Notes: generated from the sequence alone by a model not told the origin. A stretch of 64,000 nucleotides of DNA from Eumeta japonica (GCA_005406025.1 BGZK01000715.1:124001-188000); one strand, 5' to 3'; positions 32,891 through 46,145 are shown, counted from the first letter of the stretch. Program-made: numbers and translations.

Positions 32891-35800
32891 TAAATAAATC
32901 AATAAACAAACAACGCATTTTTCTATAGAATACGGTCGCAAAGTATGATTGAACAATCGCTTTCTACATCTCAGGGACCGTATTAGATATCCCTCGAATA
33001 TCGTCACTTTTATAATTCATTTATTTTCCGTCTGAATTACAGATAGAACGGTGAATTCATTGAATTGTGACGGACATTCATAAATGTTATGTTGTCACAT
33101 TATTTACATAATAACTGCTGTGTTCTATGGTCAAATATATTTGTCTATCTTGCTATATGTCACAAAATTGTACAAATTATGATAGCGTCATAAGCTGAAC
33201 ATTTTTAAAATACGTAATTATTTGTTCTAGAATAGATTGCTCGTAGGAAACAAAGAAAATTATCGAACGCAAGTTAAAATGATCGCTTAACTTTATTTAT
33301 TTTCTTTGTATGCTGACAAAGTAAATAAGTACAGTGTGGGCGTCAGACGAAAGTACAGACACTAAACAGTAACAGCTAATAACACTCAGTTTTACTAGCT
33401 AAGACTTTTGTGTGATCACGTAGAAAACTTTTTTAAGGGTCCATTGACGTCTTTTGGTATTTTTTTTGCCTGAAATACAGTCTTATGCATTCGTTTCGAC
33501 CAATGTCTTTATTATCAAGGCAAGGAAAATCGATAACAGGGCAGCGAAATGGATCTGTGTCTGAATTTCAGTTGCAAATGTGTTTCAATATATAAAATTC
33601 ACTAAGAAGGTTAAAAAGCAAAGATAAACTTTTCAAGTACTTAGATATATAAATACTGTGGTATTTAATTTCAATTTCTTCTCCACATCGTTATGGAGTA
33701 CTAATCACATATCTCTATTAAATTTACCTATTTTACAAAATATTTTGCTGACCTATTTTAACATTTTAAGTAGATTATTGAAATATGCATATATAAAATT
33801 TAATGAAGATTAAAGCACCTTATATTATGATAATAATTGATTTAATATTTTATAAATATATTAAAAATAAGCAATTATTAAAATCATTTAACCCGTTTAA
33901 AACTTATAGATCGATAGATATATAAACACAGACACACGCATGCATGCCACTCATGCGCAAACACACAAATACACACAACTAGAGAGAGAGTAAGAGACAG
34001 AGAGACTACAGAACTAACCACAAACTACTGCGCGTGTGCGTGTATTGGTCACGTATTTATATTAAATTATTATCCATAGCGATATCAAAATAAATGTATA
34101 CAAGTACAATATATAATAATAATAAAAATTGTATTAAACATTTAAAATCGCTTTCAGTATTAGTTAAATTACTTTGTAGCTAGATGTTTGTTTTTAGCAA
34201 CTGTATTTTTTTTCCTTTGTGTCTTTTGAAACAAAGAACAAATTGCAAGAAATGATCGAGCGATCGCCATTTTGGTCGCCACGATGATAAATTACGGGAA
34301 AAATATAAGAGACAATATTCAGATAAATATGAAATCAGAAAACGATACAACACACAAGACAGACATTAACGAAATGCGTCCAGCTATTATACTTATCGTA
34401 CCCTAAAGGACAGCGGTCGTTCCTGTAAATTACCTAAAATTGTAAACCCAGTACATATTATGAGAGACATTATTTAACGAGTGAACACTCCACTGGATTG
34501 CTAAGATAACTCGGTCTAATGCGTAGGCGCCCTCTAGAGACGGCGGCGGAGCACCGATTGTATTAACAATGAGTTGCAACGAACCAGAAAATGGTGGAAA
34601 AGGTTCGAAGACAATTTTGCTGTGAGGAAATCTCCAATTTACATTTTGATATAAAATAAATTAATTTAACGTAATCATATTAATTTAACAAAATTGTTAT
34701 TATTATTTATATGTAATTTGTACCATTTTTCCTACGCGATGACGTGTGAAAGGTCAAATATTGCTCAAAAGTCGAAATGAACTAAAATTGTACATGATTT
34801 TATAACTAACCATCTAGCTTTCTAGCTTTTGAAAGTCGAAATTGCCCGGTCGTGAAAGTCAAAGATTATATGTAACGAAATTTTATATAAAACTTGATAT
34901 AGCTTTGATATCCTGTATAATAATTTTATATAATAAATTTTCAAATAAAAATTGTAATCAATTTTGTAAATGTACTAAAAACATAATGAATTAAATCCAT
35001 AACGTAAAAAACAATCTGCTTCCTGTCTGTTGAATCTATTTTATAATAAGGATTTATTTAATTTTTTTTTTCTTATTATGCTAAAAAAGGATATTCACAA
35101 AAAGATATCGTCACGTTTGGCAATCAATTCTGTGACTATCTCTAGGTACGTAAAATTAAAAAAAAAAAACGATTTTTTACAATGCGACATATCCTACGAT
35201 TGACAAAAAACAATGTGAAATTCATACATGGGCAACGGTTGACCCCGCAGCCCATCTATCACATCTGTAGAAATCGCTTGGGACTTGCGCTATTTTAAGG
35301 TACCTCTGCCGCTTCACCGATCGGTCATGAACACAGATAACTCAAAATCACACGTCGCTTTACCCACAGCCATCCACACGCACGCACATACTAACGCAGG
35401 CACACAATACCACATTCATAAACACCATAAACATACAAAATAAAGGTATACTAATAATAGGATTGCAAATCTGTATAGGTGACGATTTCTACAAAGATGG
35501 TTACAGGTTAGCTAATATTGATTCTAGATGTTACGTATAATTATATGTACTTCCAAAAATTTATTTTGTTAAACAAACAAAATTGCCACGAAATTGAAAT
35601 CTAAATGCATTCCACAAACTAAAAAACATTATTTACGGTTAATATATACATAAAAAAACATGTATGAACGCATCTGTTTTATTACTATGCTGGGAATTAA
35701 AGAAACCAGTTATCTATTTCATACTACGAAAAAGTACATGCTAAATTATGATCTGATAACGTCTGCAAAAAGAAGAACTGCCAATATTTGGAAAAAATTA

Positions 35801-37699
35801 AATAGAAACCGCGCAAATGGAAGCCTTAGTTTACGACATCCTCTGCCAGATCGACATACCATGACATTCATGGCGTGATACTTCATGAGAGAATGATCCA
35901 AAGAAAAGTTATGCTTATTCAAATTAAAGTTTCATTCAGAGCCGTTTTATTATTTGTCGTCGGTTAGTCAGTCACATTGATCGACCGTCGATCAGATCAC
36001 ACGGGCAACCGGCGAACCGATGGCCGACATCTCTATGGTCTTAAAAGGTGTTCAACATCTGAGAAGACATTATAAACTGTATCACTTTTTGAACTGCTTC
36101 ACGTTTGCTCGTTTCCCTGAAACGTTACATTCACAAGAACGAAACTGAAATGAGGATATGCACAAAACAATAAAACTCCCGAGCAGGGTGTTTACGTACG
36201 CCCATCAATCAAAACCCAATCTAAAGTGGACAACGCACCTGTTTATTTTTGTTACATTTGGGTTTTCCTCTTGTTTCAATAAACCGGACATTTTGATGGA
36301 TCATGCGGCTTACTTAAGTTATTCTGGGATTTTTGGTCGTCTCTTTATTATTACAATTAATGATGTTTAGGGTTTTTAAACTAATTTTATAAAAAATAAA
36401 ATACAATTTTTGCAACTTACAAACAATAGAAAACAATTCTTAGAATTCTTCCCTAACAGCTTTAATGATAATAGTAACGACTTATAGTTTAGGGAAGTTA
36501 TTTTTAACAAACGTATTTCTTTAGTCGTTTGTACAAAGAAAAATCATCGCGAAAACTATTATTTTGTAGAAATTGGACTGAATAGCAAGTCCTAATGCCT
36601 AGTCTCACAATCAAAGTTGTTCTGAATTAATAGAAAGAAAATAACAGTAATAAATAAAATCAGTGCCAATTAAACAAACACCCACGGGATTAGTTAACAT
36701 GTAGTTAACATTAGTTAACTCGAAGCAACCAATCTAGAAAGGTACATGAAGTCAAATAACAAAGCTCAAACCACAAATCTCAATTCACATTATTAAATGT
36801 AATTCAGTCGATCACAGTGTTGATAAAGCGTTGCAAGTAAATATTAACAGTCACATTCAAAAGAAAAACCTTTTGCTATACTCCCAACGATGAGGAAAAA
36901 AACTGAATCACAAGAATTAGAGCTTAAACATGGATATAATATTACTTCACAATAATGATATTTTAATAGACACTATTTTTAAAATAAAGTATTTGTTGGA
37001 AAAATAATTGCAACGATTTGATATGTTGAATAATGAAATCATATTTCTCTTTTGGTAATATGATATATATATAATCAAAACACACAATCACAATATTAAC
37101 ACTGAAGTTTCACCATTGACGATGAATAATATAACATTTAGAGATACGTGTATATATTAAGTTTCACATGAGATAATTTTATATCGTAAAGGAAGGCACA
37201 AATAAAAGAGAAAATAAAATGTTAGTATTTTTATGTTTTTATTACACACGTTATGAATGTGAATACTATAATTCTAGTATTAACATAGTCCAATATATGG
37301 AAATTTATAATATTATACCTACACTTAACACTATTACTAAAGAAATCAATTTACAATAGACGCATCGGTATATGTAAATTATTTCTATTTCTAAGTTCAT
37401 GATTATTTCGATGCTATGTGACCTGCCAATCGCCATTTCATTTTGCTAATTTTGTGAACTAAATCCATTGGTTTTTCGAAACTTGGTCCTATTCAATGGA
37501 TTTTCATCTCGTAGGAAACATTTTTGGGATTGAGCGTTTAGAATTTTAGTCTTCTTTAATGTACCAGTAATTTGGTGCCTATTCATCATCTGTATCACAT
37601 CAGTAAGGCAACGAGATGTACCTATCTCTGTTTTAGGTGATTTTTACCAGCAACAAAGGTCATTGGACGTGGTTGTCAGATCTTTACAGACAATTATTC
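32891..37699. other. AT-rich non-coding DNA
   Basis: Includes simple-sequence stretches near 33925-34010 (CA-rich then GA-rich), a CpG-containing spot near 34500-34570, a palindrome tgatcga/tcgatca (35978-35994), and three taguttaac-like words near 36691-36720 (agttaaca/agttaact). The open frames at 35660-35878 and 36158-36370 show no domain. No gene was recognised. Confidence 0.45.
33925..34010. repeat. CA-rich and GA-rich simple repeat
   Basis: An impure cacaca stretch (about 33925-33980) is followed directly by an impure gagaga stretch (about 33981-34005). Confidence 0.8.
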
Positions 37700-38150
37700 G
37701 TGCACGTTATTCCACACGTTGATTCGTTATTTGTGTGATAATCAACATCGATTCATTCGCTGTTTCATCACAAACGCTTGCTATCTCGTGGGATTGCAAA
37801 AGCGAATTGTTAGGGCTATTTGTAGGCTGAGACCTAGAGTACCTCTTAGAACTGAGTTTGAGGAAATAGAGATCTCAACTCTGGTGTCTCAATTTATATA
37901 TGAAAATTTAATACATGTAAAAAGAAAAATAGCACTTTTCGAGTAAACTAGTAATAGACATAAATTCAATACAAATAATAAAAATAAACTGAGTTTGCAT
38001 GTGAGTTGATTACATAAAGTCACAAATTCATTTAGGGGTCTCTGTTGTGCATGTTCAATAAGATCTCTGAAAATATACGAAATCTACCCTTAAAAAAAAT
38101 TAAATTTATTACTAAGCAACTGCTTGTAAAAAAGAGGGTAGTAGACAATT
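37700..38150 (+). pseudogene. CR1/Jockey-like reverse-transcriptase 3' fragment
   Basis: The plus frame 37719-37946 contains LQKRIVRAICRLRPRVPLRTEFEEIEISTLVSQFIYENLIHVK. This matches the layout of the segment after the RT domain in CR1/Jockey-type elements: Q-K-R.IR, then a small polar run, then a short F..L.ILTL...YI.E block. After stops, the reading continues with NSFRGL...YPLKKIKFITKQLLVKK, like the usual '...NSF...K..L...L..K' end. The catalytic part and 5' end are absent (5' truncation). It is unrelated to the element at 39215-41010. Confidence 0.6.
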
Positions 38151-39214
38151 TGTAAATATGTAAAGGACAAATATTGATAGATATTACCAGCTCAACTTCT
38201 AATGGATTTGTTTCTTTAAGTTATAAATTTATATATACTTAATTTTATAACCTAATGTATTTAAAGTTGAAAAGAGCTTCTCCTAAGTTCTTGTTCATTC
38301 TTGAGGAAAAAACTTCCTTCCGAACGAGTGGTAAATCGGTAAAGCTAAGTAGTAAAACGTAAATTCTTGAACTATTGTGACGTATTATTATAAGTGTTGT
38401 TCATGACCTATTAAATAAAAATATATTTAAATTTGAAATTTGACTGCTACATACCTTATCTTTGTCAATCGCCACATCCGTTGTCCGCGATCCGTAAGTC
38501 AAAGTATGCGGAGTCGTCATTTAAAAATTTCGTTCCGAAACTGCGCAAACATGCCCTCCATGAATTTTCTAGGGTAACCCTTACCAGTCTTTATATCGCA
38601 TACATTTCATTTCTGAACTTTTTTATAAGTATTATCAAATTAATTGTAAAACATACGTGATCTCAGAAAAAAAATATGGTCTTAAATAAAACGGTCTCTA
38701 CGTTTTTAAGTAAAAAAAAGGGGAAAAGTTTGCTTAAAACAAATTATTTGAACAACGACCCCAACAAAAAGCAAACAAGCATTAAGCTTCAAACCTTTGC
38801 TAGATGAACGTGCGTAAGGGTGCACGTGCGCACATATGTGTATCTATCTGTCTGTGCTCACCTTTCTGCGAGAACGAAATAAATAAAATAGAAAGAAATG
38901 CTGCTTTGATATTTTTTAATAGAAATCTGAATATAATAAATCAAAAGGATACCAAAGTATGGTTCTTGAGAACCGTTAAACTATTTTAAAAATCCTCAAA
39001 TTTAATCATAAATAGAGCTCACTTTTCTATGACTATATAGTAATATAACTCGATAACACTTTCATCGGCATAGTAACGCCTATTAGGTACTATTTTTGAG
39101 CCCGTCCATGTGGGTACAATTATTATTATACAAGATGGAATCGATCATGCATCTTTCCGCAAATATTCATAATCTCCTCCTTTTTAGAACAACTTTACCA
39201 AAGTAACTATAACA
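38151..39214. other. AT-rich non-coding DNA
   Basis: The 75-codon plus frame at 38433-38660 and 61-codon frame at 38804-38989 show no domain. No element was recognised. Confidence 0.5.
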
Positions 39215-41010
39215 AAAGTAATAACAATAATAATATAAACTCACGCCTATTCTCCAGATAGGTAGGCAGAAACTATAGTATTCCACATGGTATATGGTAC
39301 GATCTTTGCATATCTCTCTTGCCTTACTGACATCCATCAATCTTTTCACGCAAGCTCGTCGGTTTTAGGTGCTTAACATTTGGCTCTTTTTTAATATGCC
39401 ACCAATATGGTCTGCGTAAGATTTTCTAGAGCGACCCTTGCCCACCTTTCCTTCACAGACATTCGCTCTATAGATTTATTTTGTCAGTCTAATTTAATTT
39501 ATCCTTTCCAAATGGCCAAACCACCGCAACATGCCTCTTTCTACTCTAGTCACTACATCTTCCTTCAATTCACACTGCTCTTTAATATAACTGTTTTTAC
39601 ATTTATCTTCCCGAGACACTCCACACATACTCCATATAGATCGCATTTCCACTCCATTGATCCTTCTTTCATTTTTCTTCTACTATACCCAGCTTTCACT
39701 GCCATACATAAGCGTAGGGATTAGGACCCTATTATGAATAGCCAAGCACGCCAGTTGTGCTCACATGTTCACATTATTTCTCGCATCCACTCTCTTTTCG
39801 GTATCTCTGTCATGTTTACCATCATTTGTAAACAGTCTACCCCAATGTATAAACTCTTTTACTTGTTCGACTTTCTCACCTTCTATAAGTACTTTGTTTT
39901 CAGTCATACTTTCGCCTCTTTCAAACACTATTATTTTGGTCATACCAACATTTACTTCCATACCTCTTTTCTTAACAGAATCATGCGTTTTATTTACCAT
40001 CATCTGCAGCCTGCACGTCGACGGCGCAAGGATTACTTGGTCGTCGGCGTACAGGAGGCATTTGACAGACAGCTCATCCATCCTTAGTCCACACTCTTTT
40101 AAATCATGCAGACGGCTACCCATAAATAAGTTGAATAGTCACGGTGAAGCTACACATCACTATCTGACACTCCTACGGATGTCAAACCAGTCAGTGTAAA
40201 CCCCATTTATTCTGACGCAAGCACTGGAGCTCCTGTATAGGAATTTCAGTGCCTGTATCAATCCGCTACTCACACTATGCATATATAGGGTTCTCCTTAG
40301 ATCATTTTTTTTCACTCTATCATAAGCTTTTTCCAGATCTACCAAAATACAGAAAGCCTTTTGGCCGCTGGCCAACAACTTTTATGCGATGTTTTTCAGA
40401 GAAAAAAATTATTGTGTGCACTCCGTCCCTTTTCCAAATCCCACTTGTACGTCCCAAATTTTATTTTCAGTCTTATTCACAACTCACGATAATAATGTTT
40501 ACATACAGTTTACCAACGACGCTGAGGAAGCTTAGAGGGCGATGCTTTGTGCAAAGGGGTAAAATGACTGCTTTACACCAGTCATTTTATTTTATGGCTA
40601 TTCCAATATTTCTTAAAGAGCTGGCACAGCAGGCTTGCCACTATACCCCCACCGCCTCTCAGCATCTTTGACGAAACTCTATCATATCCGGCAGCTGTTC
40701 CAACTTTCATATATTTTAGTGCTTTCATAATTTCATCTACCGTAATTTCAGTTTTATTTCCATCATCAATCATATACTCAGTTGCAGTAACATTGTTATC
40801 TGCAATTGTATACTGACATGCAAAAACGCTTTAGAAATAATTCTTCCAGCGGTCTTTCACATTATTTTACTCATTCAGTAAATATCTATTATCATCTCTA
40901 ATCACATTTATACATGATGTCTCGGTATTATTCTGGACCTTTTTCACCCAATGCCAAAAAAGCTTTTGGTTTGCCTGGAAATTATCCGAGAATTTCTTAT
41001 CATAGCGTTC
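39215..41010 (-). mobile_element. Non-LTR retrotransposon, 5'-truncated, degenerate reverse transcriptase
   Basis: Minus-strand element and the longest of three copies in this window (see 10725 and 17720). From 5' to 3' it shows the pre-RT segment (KLFWHWVKK, about 40960), the RT fingers (EIMKALKYMKVGTAAGYDRVSSKML, 40770-40660), the motif-A region (ILVDLEKAYDRVKKNDL, near 40340), and INGVYTDWFDIRRSVR (about 40205). The catalytic YADD box lies in CLLYADDQVILAP (YADD 40051-40040), followed by the thumb (FERGES, EGEKVEQVKEF, NDGKHDRD). The C-terminal tail is KRLMDVSKAREICKDRT (about 39349-39299) with CLPIWRIGV near 39260, then an AT-rich (TTATTAT)-type tail. Stops and frame changes separate these pieces, so it is inactive. 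Truncation near 41010 removes the endonuclease. The motif wording matches an RT family very common in moths and butterflies. Confidence 0.92.
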
Positions 41011-41759
41011 TTAACAAAAATACATCATTGACCATATGCTTATAACTAATATAAATTAATAAAAAGGAAACCCTACTCGCCTAGACGGCGTCGTGCGAAG
41101 CGATGTAAAGATCACCGTAGGTATTATTACATTAGTCTTTGATTTTTCTCATGTATTCCATTCATTTCTGAACAAACAAGGCAAAATAAGACAAATTATT
41201 GCGTAAACGATAGTTTACGCAACTTACAAACTTGCAGGTAGAAATGTCACCTCTACAAACTCTCCAACAATAAATCGTGTCTCTATATTCGATAGCAGCG
41301 AAAGGCATTACTATTAAACAGTTAAACTTAAAGTTATTTTATTAATTGTCCTAGTATTCGTCGAACATACATTCATCTGTTCTGCACTTTACACCGACGG
41401 GGTGCACTGCGTTTCTCTCAGTGCACAAGTAAATTCATGTAATCAACGCTATCTCATATTTTGAACGAGATTGCGATAGTAAACCGCGCTTTCCATTGCT
41501 TAATATACCCCAATCTGCAAATAAACAACAGCGCTCAATATAGCATGATAATCGTTACTGAAGCATCGACATCAAAGTGAAATTCATGGAAACGTATAAT
41601 CGGCTTGTTTCCACTAAGAACAAATCGGATGGATTATAGTTTCTAATTATAGATCAAGACATTTAGATTAGGAAAAAAAAAATCTAATTATCATAAAAAT
41701 TAAAGATTATTTATATTTTTAGAAAATAAATCTTAAAAAAATAGGCATTAAGTCACGTA
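41011..41759. other. Non-coding DNA
   Basis: Contains a perfect 10-bp hairpin, ttgcgtaaac (41199-41208) with gtttacgcaa (41213-41222), and a small tgcactg/cagtgca hairpin near 41401-41425. Nothing else was recognised. Confidence 0.5.
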
Positions 41760-42580
41760 ACAGTAAACACCAATCAGAAAGTGTGACGTCACGGCTCTAC
41801 AAACATCTGCTGTCGTTGACGTTTTCATTCATACAACAAAGATAGCCTCCTGCCATTTTTCATTATAATTTCTCGTTTTATCCCTTTTTAACACGTAAAT
41901 ACAGTTATTCTTAGTCGTGTAGTGAAGACAAACAGATATCATCATGGAATCAGGATTTGAAACAAATAGCAATAACTTGCCCAGAGTTGACGCCGTTATG
42001 CTTGGTACATTTTTCGCATCAAATAGAGACTTTTGCTCATCGGAATTCCGCAATGTTAAAGCTTCAATGTAAGTATAATATATTTATTATAAGTTTAGAT
42101 ATAAATATTTATGTTTTATTACCGATTATTGATTTTGTACGTATTGTTGTTTGAATACAACTGACATATTCTAAATAAGATAATAAACACTTTGACTTTG
42201 ATGATTATAAAATAGATAACCTTAAATAGTATATTATTGTTTTAAATATTTACATCACATTTACATTACCTACACTATGTTGAGCGGAATACTTACATCG
42301 AAATGATCTTCACAAAAAGTACATTGTTGAGTTTGTTGAAAAACAATGACTATCATTCCTCCTTACAAGTGTTAGCCACTTTTTCCGTATTTGTTGATTT
42401 CTTGGAACATATATAAATAATTTTTGGGCGTTTTATGCTTGTACTTTCACACTGAGGCACTACAGCACTTGTAATAGTTATAAGACAGCAAATCCATTTT
42501 ATTTTAAAACACTTCAATCTTAGTAAACAAACAGTTTTGTTTGGCGAGCCGTGACGTCATTCAAGACGCCATGACAGTCT
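41760..42580. mobile_element. Candidate internally deleted DNA transposon enclosing one exon
   Basis: tgacgtcacggctc (41784-41797) is matched exactly in inverse by gagccgtgacgtca (42546-42559), and the similarity continues inward with a caaac word. Between these arms lies a single well-formed coding exon with a strong splice donor (next entry), then AT-rich intron-like DNA with no acceptor or second exon. Inverted ends around an orphan first exon suggest a transposon that lost its middle. True termini and target duplication were not resolved; the arms could also be regulatory CRE palindromes. Confidence 0.4.
41944..42068 (+). CDS. Orphan first exon, 41 codons, unidentified protein
   Basis: The ATG at 41944 opens a frame reading MESGFETNSNNLPRVDAVML, then GTFFASNRDFCSSEFRNVKAS. 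It stops being protein-like exactly at a strong donor, aat|gtaagtataa (gt at 42069-42070). The pattern P-x-V-D-x-x-M-x-x-x-F-F-x-S-N-x-x-F-x-S-x-E-x-R-x-V-K resembles, from memory, the N-terminal segment of arthropod transposon-associated proteins that carry a YqaJ-type nuclease domain further on. That assignment is tentative. No downstream exon was found before the inverted arm at 42546. It is probably a remnant of a transposon gene rather than a host gene, but a host first exon with a distant second exon cannot be excluded. Confidence 0.4.
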
Positions 42581-42719
42581 TGAGCGTTTTGACGGAAAAT
42601 TAAATTGATTTTTTTAAATGCAAAATACTAATTGTAAATATTAGTTTTTCCTTAAAATATATTTTTTTTTGGATAAAATAAGTGTCTAGGTGTATAAATA
42701 ACTAGTTTTTAAAATTTTG

Positions 42720-42990
42720 TCAACTAGCCTAGAAGGCCGATTACTCGGAAATTAATTGAGAAAATACCTGCGAAGTCGTCCGCAGTGGTGACTCGTTAAA
42801 ACCCTTAATTGAGCGAGCTGTCTGATACTGAAACCAGTTCAGGGTTCCGTAGCGCCGTATTGATTGCACCGGGGAATTAATTTTCGCACCGGAGCGGGCA
42901 TTCAATTATCACAGTGATGCCTACGCTCGAACGTGCAATAATGCACGCATACATTTTCCTTTTATTTTGTCCGAAGAAATACAGCAATGA
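42720..42990. promoter_or_regulatory. GC-richer island, possible conserved non-coding element
   Basis: Balanced sequence (cctgcgaagtcgtccgcagtgg, ggttccgtagcgccgtattg, tgcaccgg.gaattaattttcgcaccgg) with taatt cores and the direct repeat caccgg. No open frame. The regulatory role is inferred from composition. Confidence 0.25.
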
Positions 42991-45106
42991 ATTATTCACG
43001 ACGTAACTCTGTACTTGTGAAAAAAGATAGCACACAGCAACTTGTCTTATTGCCTTCTATTTCTATTAACAAATGTTTCGCCATCTTATAAAGGAAATTG
43101 CTAAGTTATCACCTACAAACCATTATACATTAGACACAAATTAAAATGTTCAGCTTATTTTATGCGTCATATGTCAAATATTTAGAATACAAAGAGCGCT
43201 TCTGAGTATTGTAAACGACGTCGATCAAAAAGTATTTTCCTATCGTCCGCCAGCCGCCATATTTCAGCAAAAATATAATTCTCACAGCATTTCTAGCACT
43301 GCCGCTGTATTGAACGCAGATTAAATTCAACGCTAAAGTAGCTGAAATTACTGATTAATGTTGACGTTTGCTATAACCCGTAATGTAAAAATGATAAGTA
43401 CGAACGAAGCAAGCAGTAAGCATATAAAATACTATAAAGTAGGTAGTAGGCATATACAAAAAAATTTTGTAGAAATAATCGCTATTTTTTTATATACATT
43501 TTCATTGCCCTGATGCAACTCATTTATTGTTTTATCTATTTTCTACTTTGAAGAGATGTTATTATAGAAACTTTCTCGTAAATTTAACATCTATTAGTTA
43601 TTCTATTCCAGAATACTGGTATACTGGAATAGAATAATTTTAAATAATAAATAAAATTGTGACCGTTTGTTATGACGCAAATCCTAGAGTTAAGTATTTC
43701 TCGACGAGAGCTTATCAGGTACATAAAATTATAGTGAAGCACGTCATAATATTGATAATAAGTGTAAATGTTTGCATTTCTGTTCTGTATTGTTAGATCC
43801 GTTTTATAGTATTCTTCCATTCAGGCGATTTCATAAATTTTAAACTTCAAATTGGGATTGGCATTTGGATTGGCAATATCACAAATTAAAAGGAATATTA
43901 ATTGAAATTTGCGTATTTTAACACCAAGTTTGTGGAACCAAACCCAGCAGATTTAGTAATAAGATAAATAATAAAAGTTACTCCTATTTACGAAACAGAT
44001 TTTTACTTATTATGGTAGGTAATTAATGTGAAATTTACAAGGCTAAATTTGTAGAGCTTTGCCATTCACACAACTATTAATGCTTTCCTATTACATACAA
44101 GTTACATTTAATCGGATGCCTAGTGATACGATGTTTGTCATATAATTAAACTGGCATTAATTCTCTTTTGTGGTAATTTAGAGGAAAAATAAACTTCACG
44201 TTGATCCATTTATTCTTTTGAATTATCATGTTCAAGATATAGATTCCTGCCTTGCTCTGAAACAGTATTATAAATTAGAACTATTATTAGATAAAATCTA
44301 ATGAAACTTTTTTTTTTCAATGTATTTTACAAAATATTGACAATTATCTCATTGAACGCAATTAAAATATTTCATTTAAAAATGCATACTGCAATGTAAT
44401 ATTCACCATTTCGTTTGCCTAACGCAACATACAAAAGAACGAAAAGGCTTTCCTTAGCAATAAAAATGGACAAACACGGAGCCGTTCCATTTAAACACAA
44501 AGGAGAAGCAAAATGAAGAGTATCTTTTAATTAAGATTGTAAACGTACCTCGACGACAAACCTTTTGCGGGGTCTCTTGTCCACAGATACGGGACAAGTT
44601 TAAATAACACGACAATTTAGTATTCCGCACAAAAACCATTTTTATTTGTTGTCCATGAAATATTAATATTTGATGGATTTTATTTTTAGAAAGAATAAGT
44701 TTTGTGCCGGCTTCATTTCTTACGAATAACTTCAAGGGGGTTAAAACGGAACAGATCAGATGGGAACTTTGCGTGCATATATATTAATTACATATACATT
44801 AATATGATATTATTTTGAAAAAAAGGCTTGGTCAAGTCAGGCTTAAGCATTCGAGGTTCCGTACGAATAAATTCACATCACTTTTCACAAACTCAAATCG
44901 TTTTCGAAAAATAATAGCGATATAAATATACGCATACGCATCGCACTAAAATTCACATGTGTACCTATATTCCATATGCCGGTGATTGGTTTTTATAATT
45001 ATTATGAAAATACTAACATGTTCTATTCTAAACATTTCTATGGTTAAAATGTTGATAGATTTGTATTGTTGCTGTTTCTTTTCAGATTTGTAATATGCAA
45101 CCTTCA
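42991..45106. other. AT-rich non-coding DNA
   Basis: Contains the perfect 14-bp hairpin at 43598-43637. The 78- and 93-codon minus frames (43584-43820 and 44454-44735) lack domains. No gene. Confidence 0.5.
43598..43637. repeat. Perfect 14-bp hairpin
   Basis: ttattctattccag (43598-43611) and ctggaatagaataa (43624-43637) are exact inverse copies around a 12-nt loop, aatactggtata, which is itself partly palindromic. Confidence 0.85.
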
Positions 45107-45390
45107 ATGCGTTTTTAAAGACATATCCAACGGCGCTCTATACGATGGGGCGAGAAAAAAGATTTCATCTCTCAATTTTGTGTATGAAAAGCTAAATTAG
45201 AACTTAATTTTTATTTTAAAATGATTTGTCTTCATGATGGCTTCATTTGATCGATACAATTTCATAAAAATCGATGAAATAATGATGGAGTTGTAAAACT
45301 ATGAACATGTGGGCAGACGGATATAACGTGAATTATAAAGTTTCAGCTTTTATATCTTTGACTCCGGAACCCAAAAAAAAAAATACAAGT
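45107..45390 (+). mobile_element. Common lepidopteran interspersed repeat, 3' part (diverged)
   Basis: The segment contains the typical order aaagacatatccaacg..., tacgatggggcgagaaaaaa, gattt.catct, a middle ending in gtgggcagacgg, and the terminal gactccggaaccc followed by poly-A. This is the layout of a non-autonomous repeat found in very many copies in moths and butterflies. Only the 3' half is present. A related copy lies at 57874-58535. Confidence 0.65.
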
Positions 45391-45844
45391 TATGTGTACT
45401 ACGATAATAGTAGTTTTTATTTAAATCGAAAGCTTACCATACCATATACATGGTTTTTCTGTAATATAATTATTTAAGTGTTTTTATACATCAACGTAAC
45501 GGTGTGACGATACACCAATTTTTACCAAACAAATTGTAAACATATATTTCAATGATCTGAACTGTGCGAAAAGATTTGAAAACATTATACATTGCATAAT
45601 TAACAAAGACTTACAATGCTCAAAGAAAGAAAGCTAAAATCTGTTATCCAAAATTAACTATTTATTTTATGGCCATTGGCCATCATTATCAAAATCTTTG
45701 AATATGTTAATACTTTCGTTTTAATTTACTTATTTACTATATACCGCTTTATTTATTAACTATATTATTTATATACATTATTATTGTTCTTTAGCTGGTC
45801 CGGCAGACGTTGTTTCGCCTTTTCTTGTGGGCAGCTTGTCTTTG

Positions 45845-46145
45845 TAGCTAATGCCCGTAGCTCCGCCAGATGGACATAAAATGAATTCTTTAACATCGAT
45901 CAATGTTAATCTTAATCTCGGTTTTGCTTTCGATTCAGAAAACTGTCACATTTTTGATTTTGGTCCCCTCCCCACACTTGATTTTGAACTCAATACCGTT
46001 CTGAATTTCAGTCCCACTCCCGCTTTTTATACTAAGGATAATCTAGTTCTAGATTCTGCTCCCCGTCCATTTTCATTTTCGATTACGCTATCAGTCACAG
46101 TTCAAATTTGGACGTGGCCGGGGGCAAACATTAGTATGAAAATAA
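45845..46145 (-). repeat. Diverged 24-bp minisatellite array (pyrimidine strand up)
   Basis: Units of exactly 24 bp run from about 45955, for example those starting ttgattttggtcccctcccc, ttgattttgaactcaatacc, tgaatttcagtcccactccc and tagattctgctccccgtcca. Because 24 is a multiple of three, a plus frame (45851-46192) stays open and reads as an 8-residue pattern (DFGPLPTL, DFELNTVL, NFSPTPAF); this is a by-product and not evidence of a gene. The same family lies in the opposite orientation at 52145-52920 and 53515-53700. Confidence 0.8.

Noticed and set aside
39407..40671. Plus-strand frames of 105-144 codons opposite the RT element
   Set aside because: They are antisense shadows of the minus-strand reverse transcriptase, whose motifs are unmistakable.
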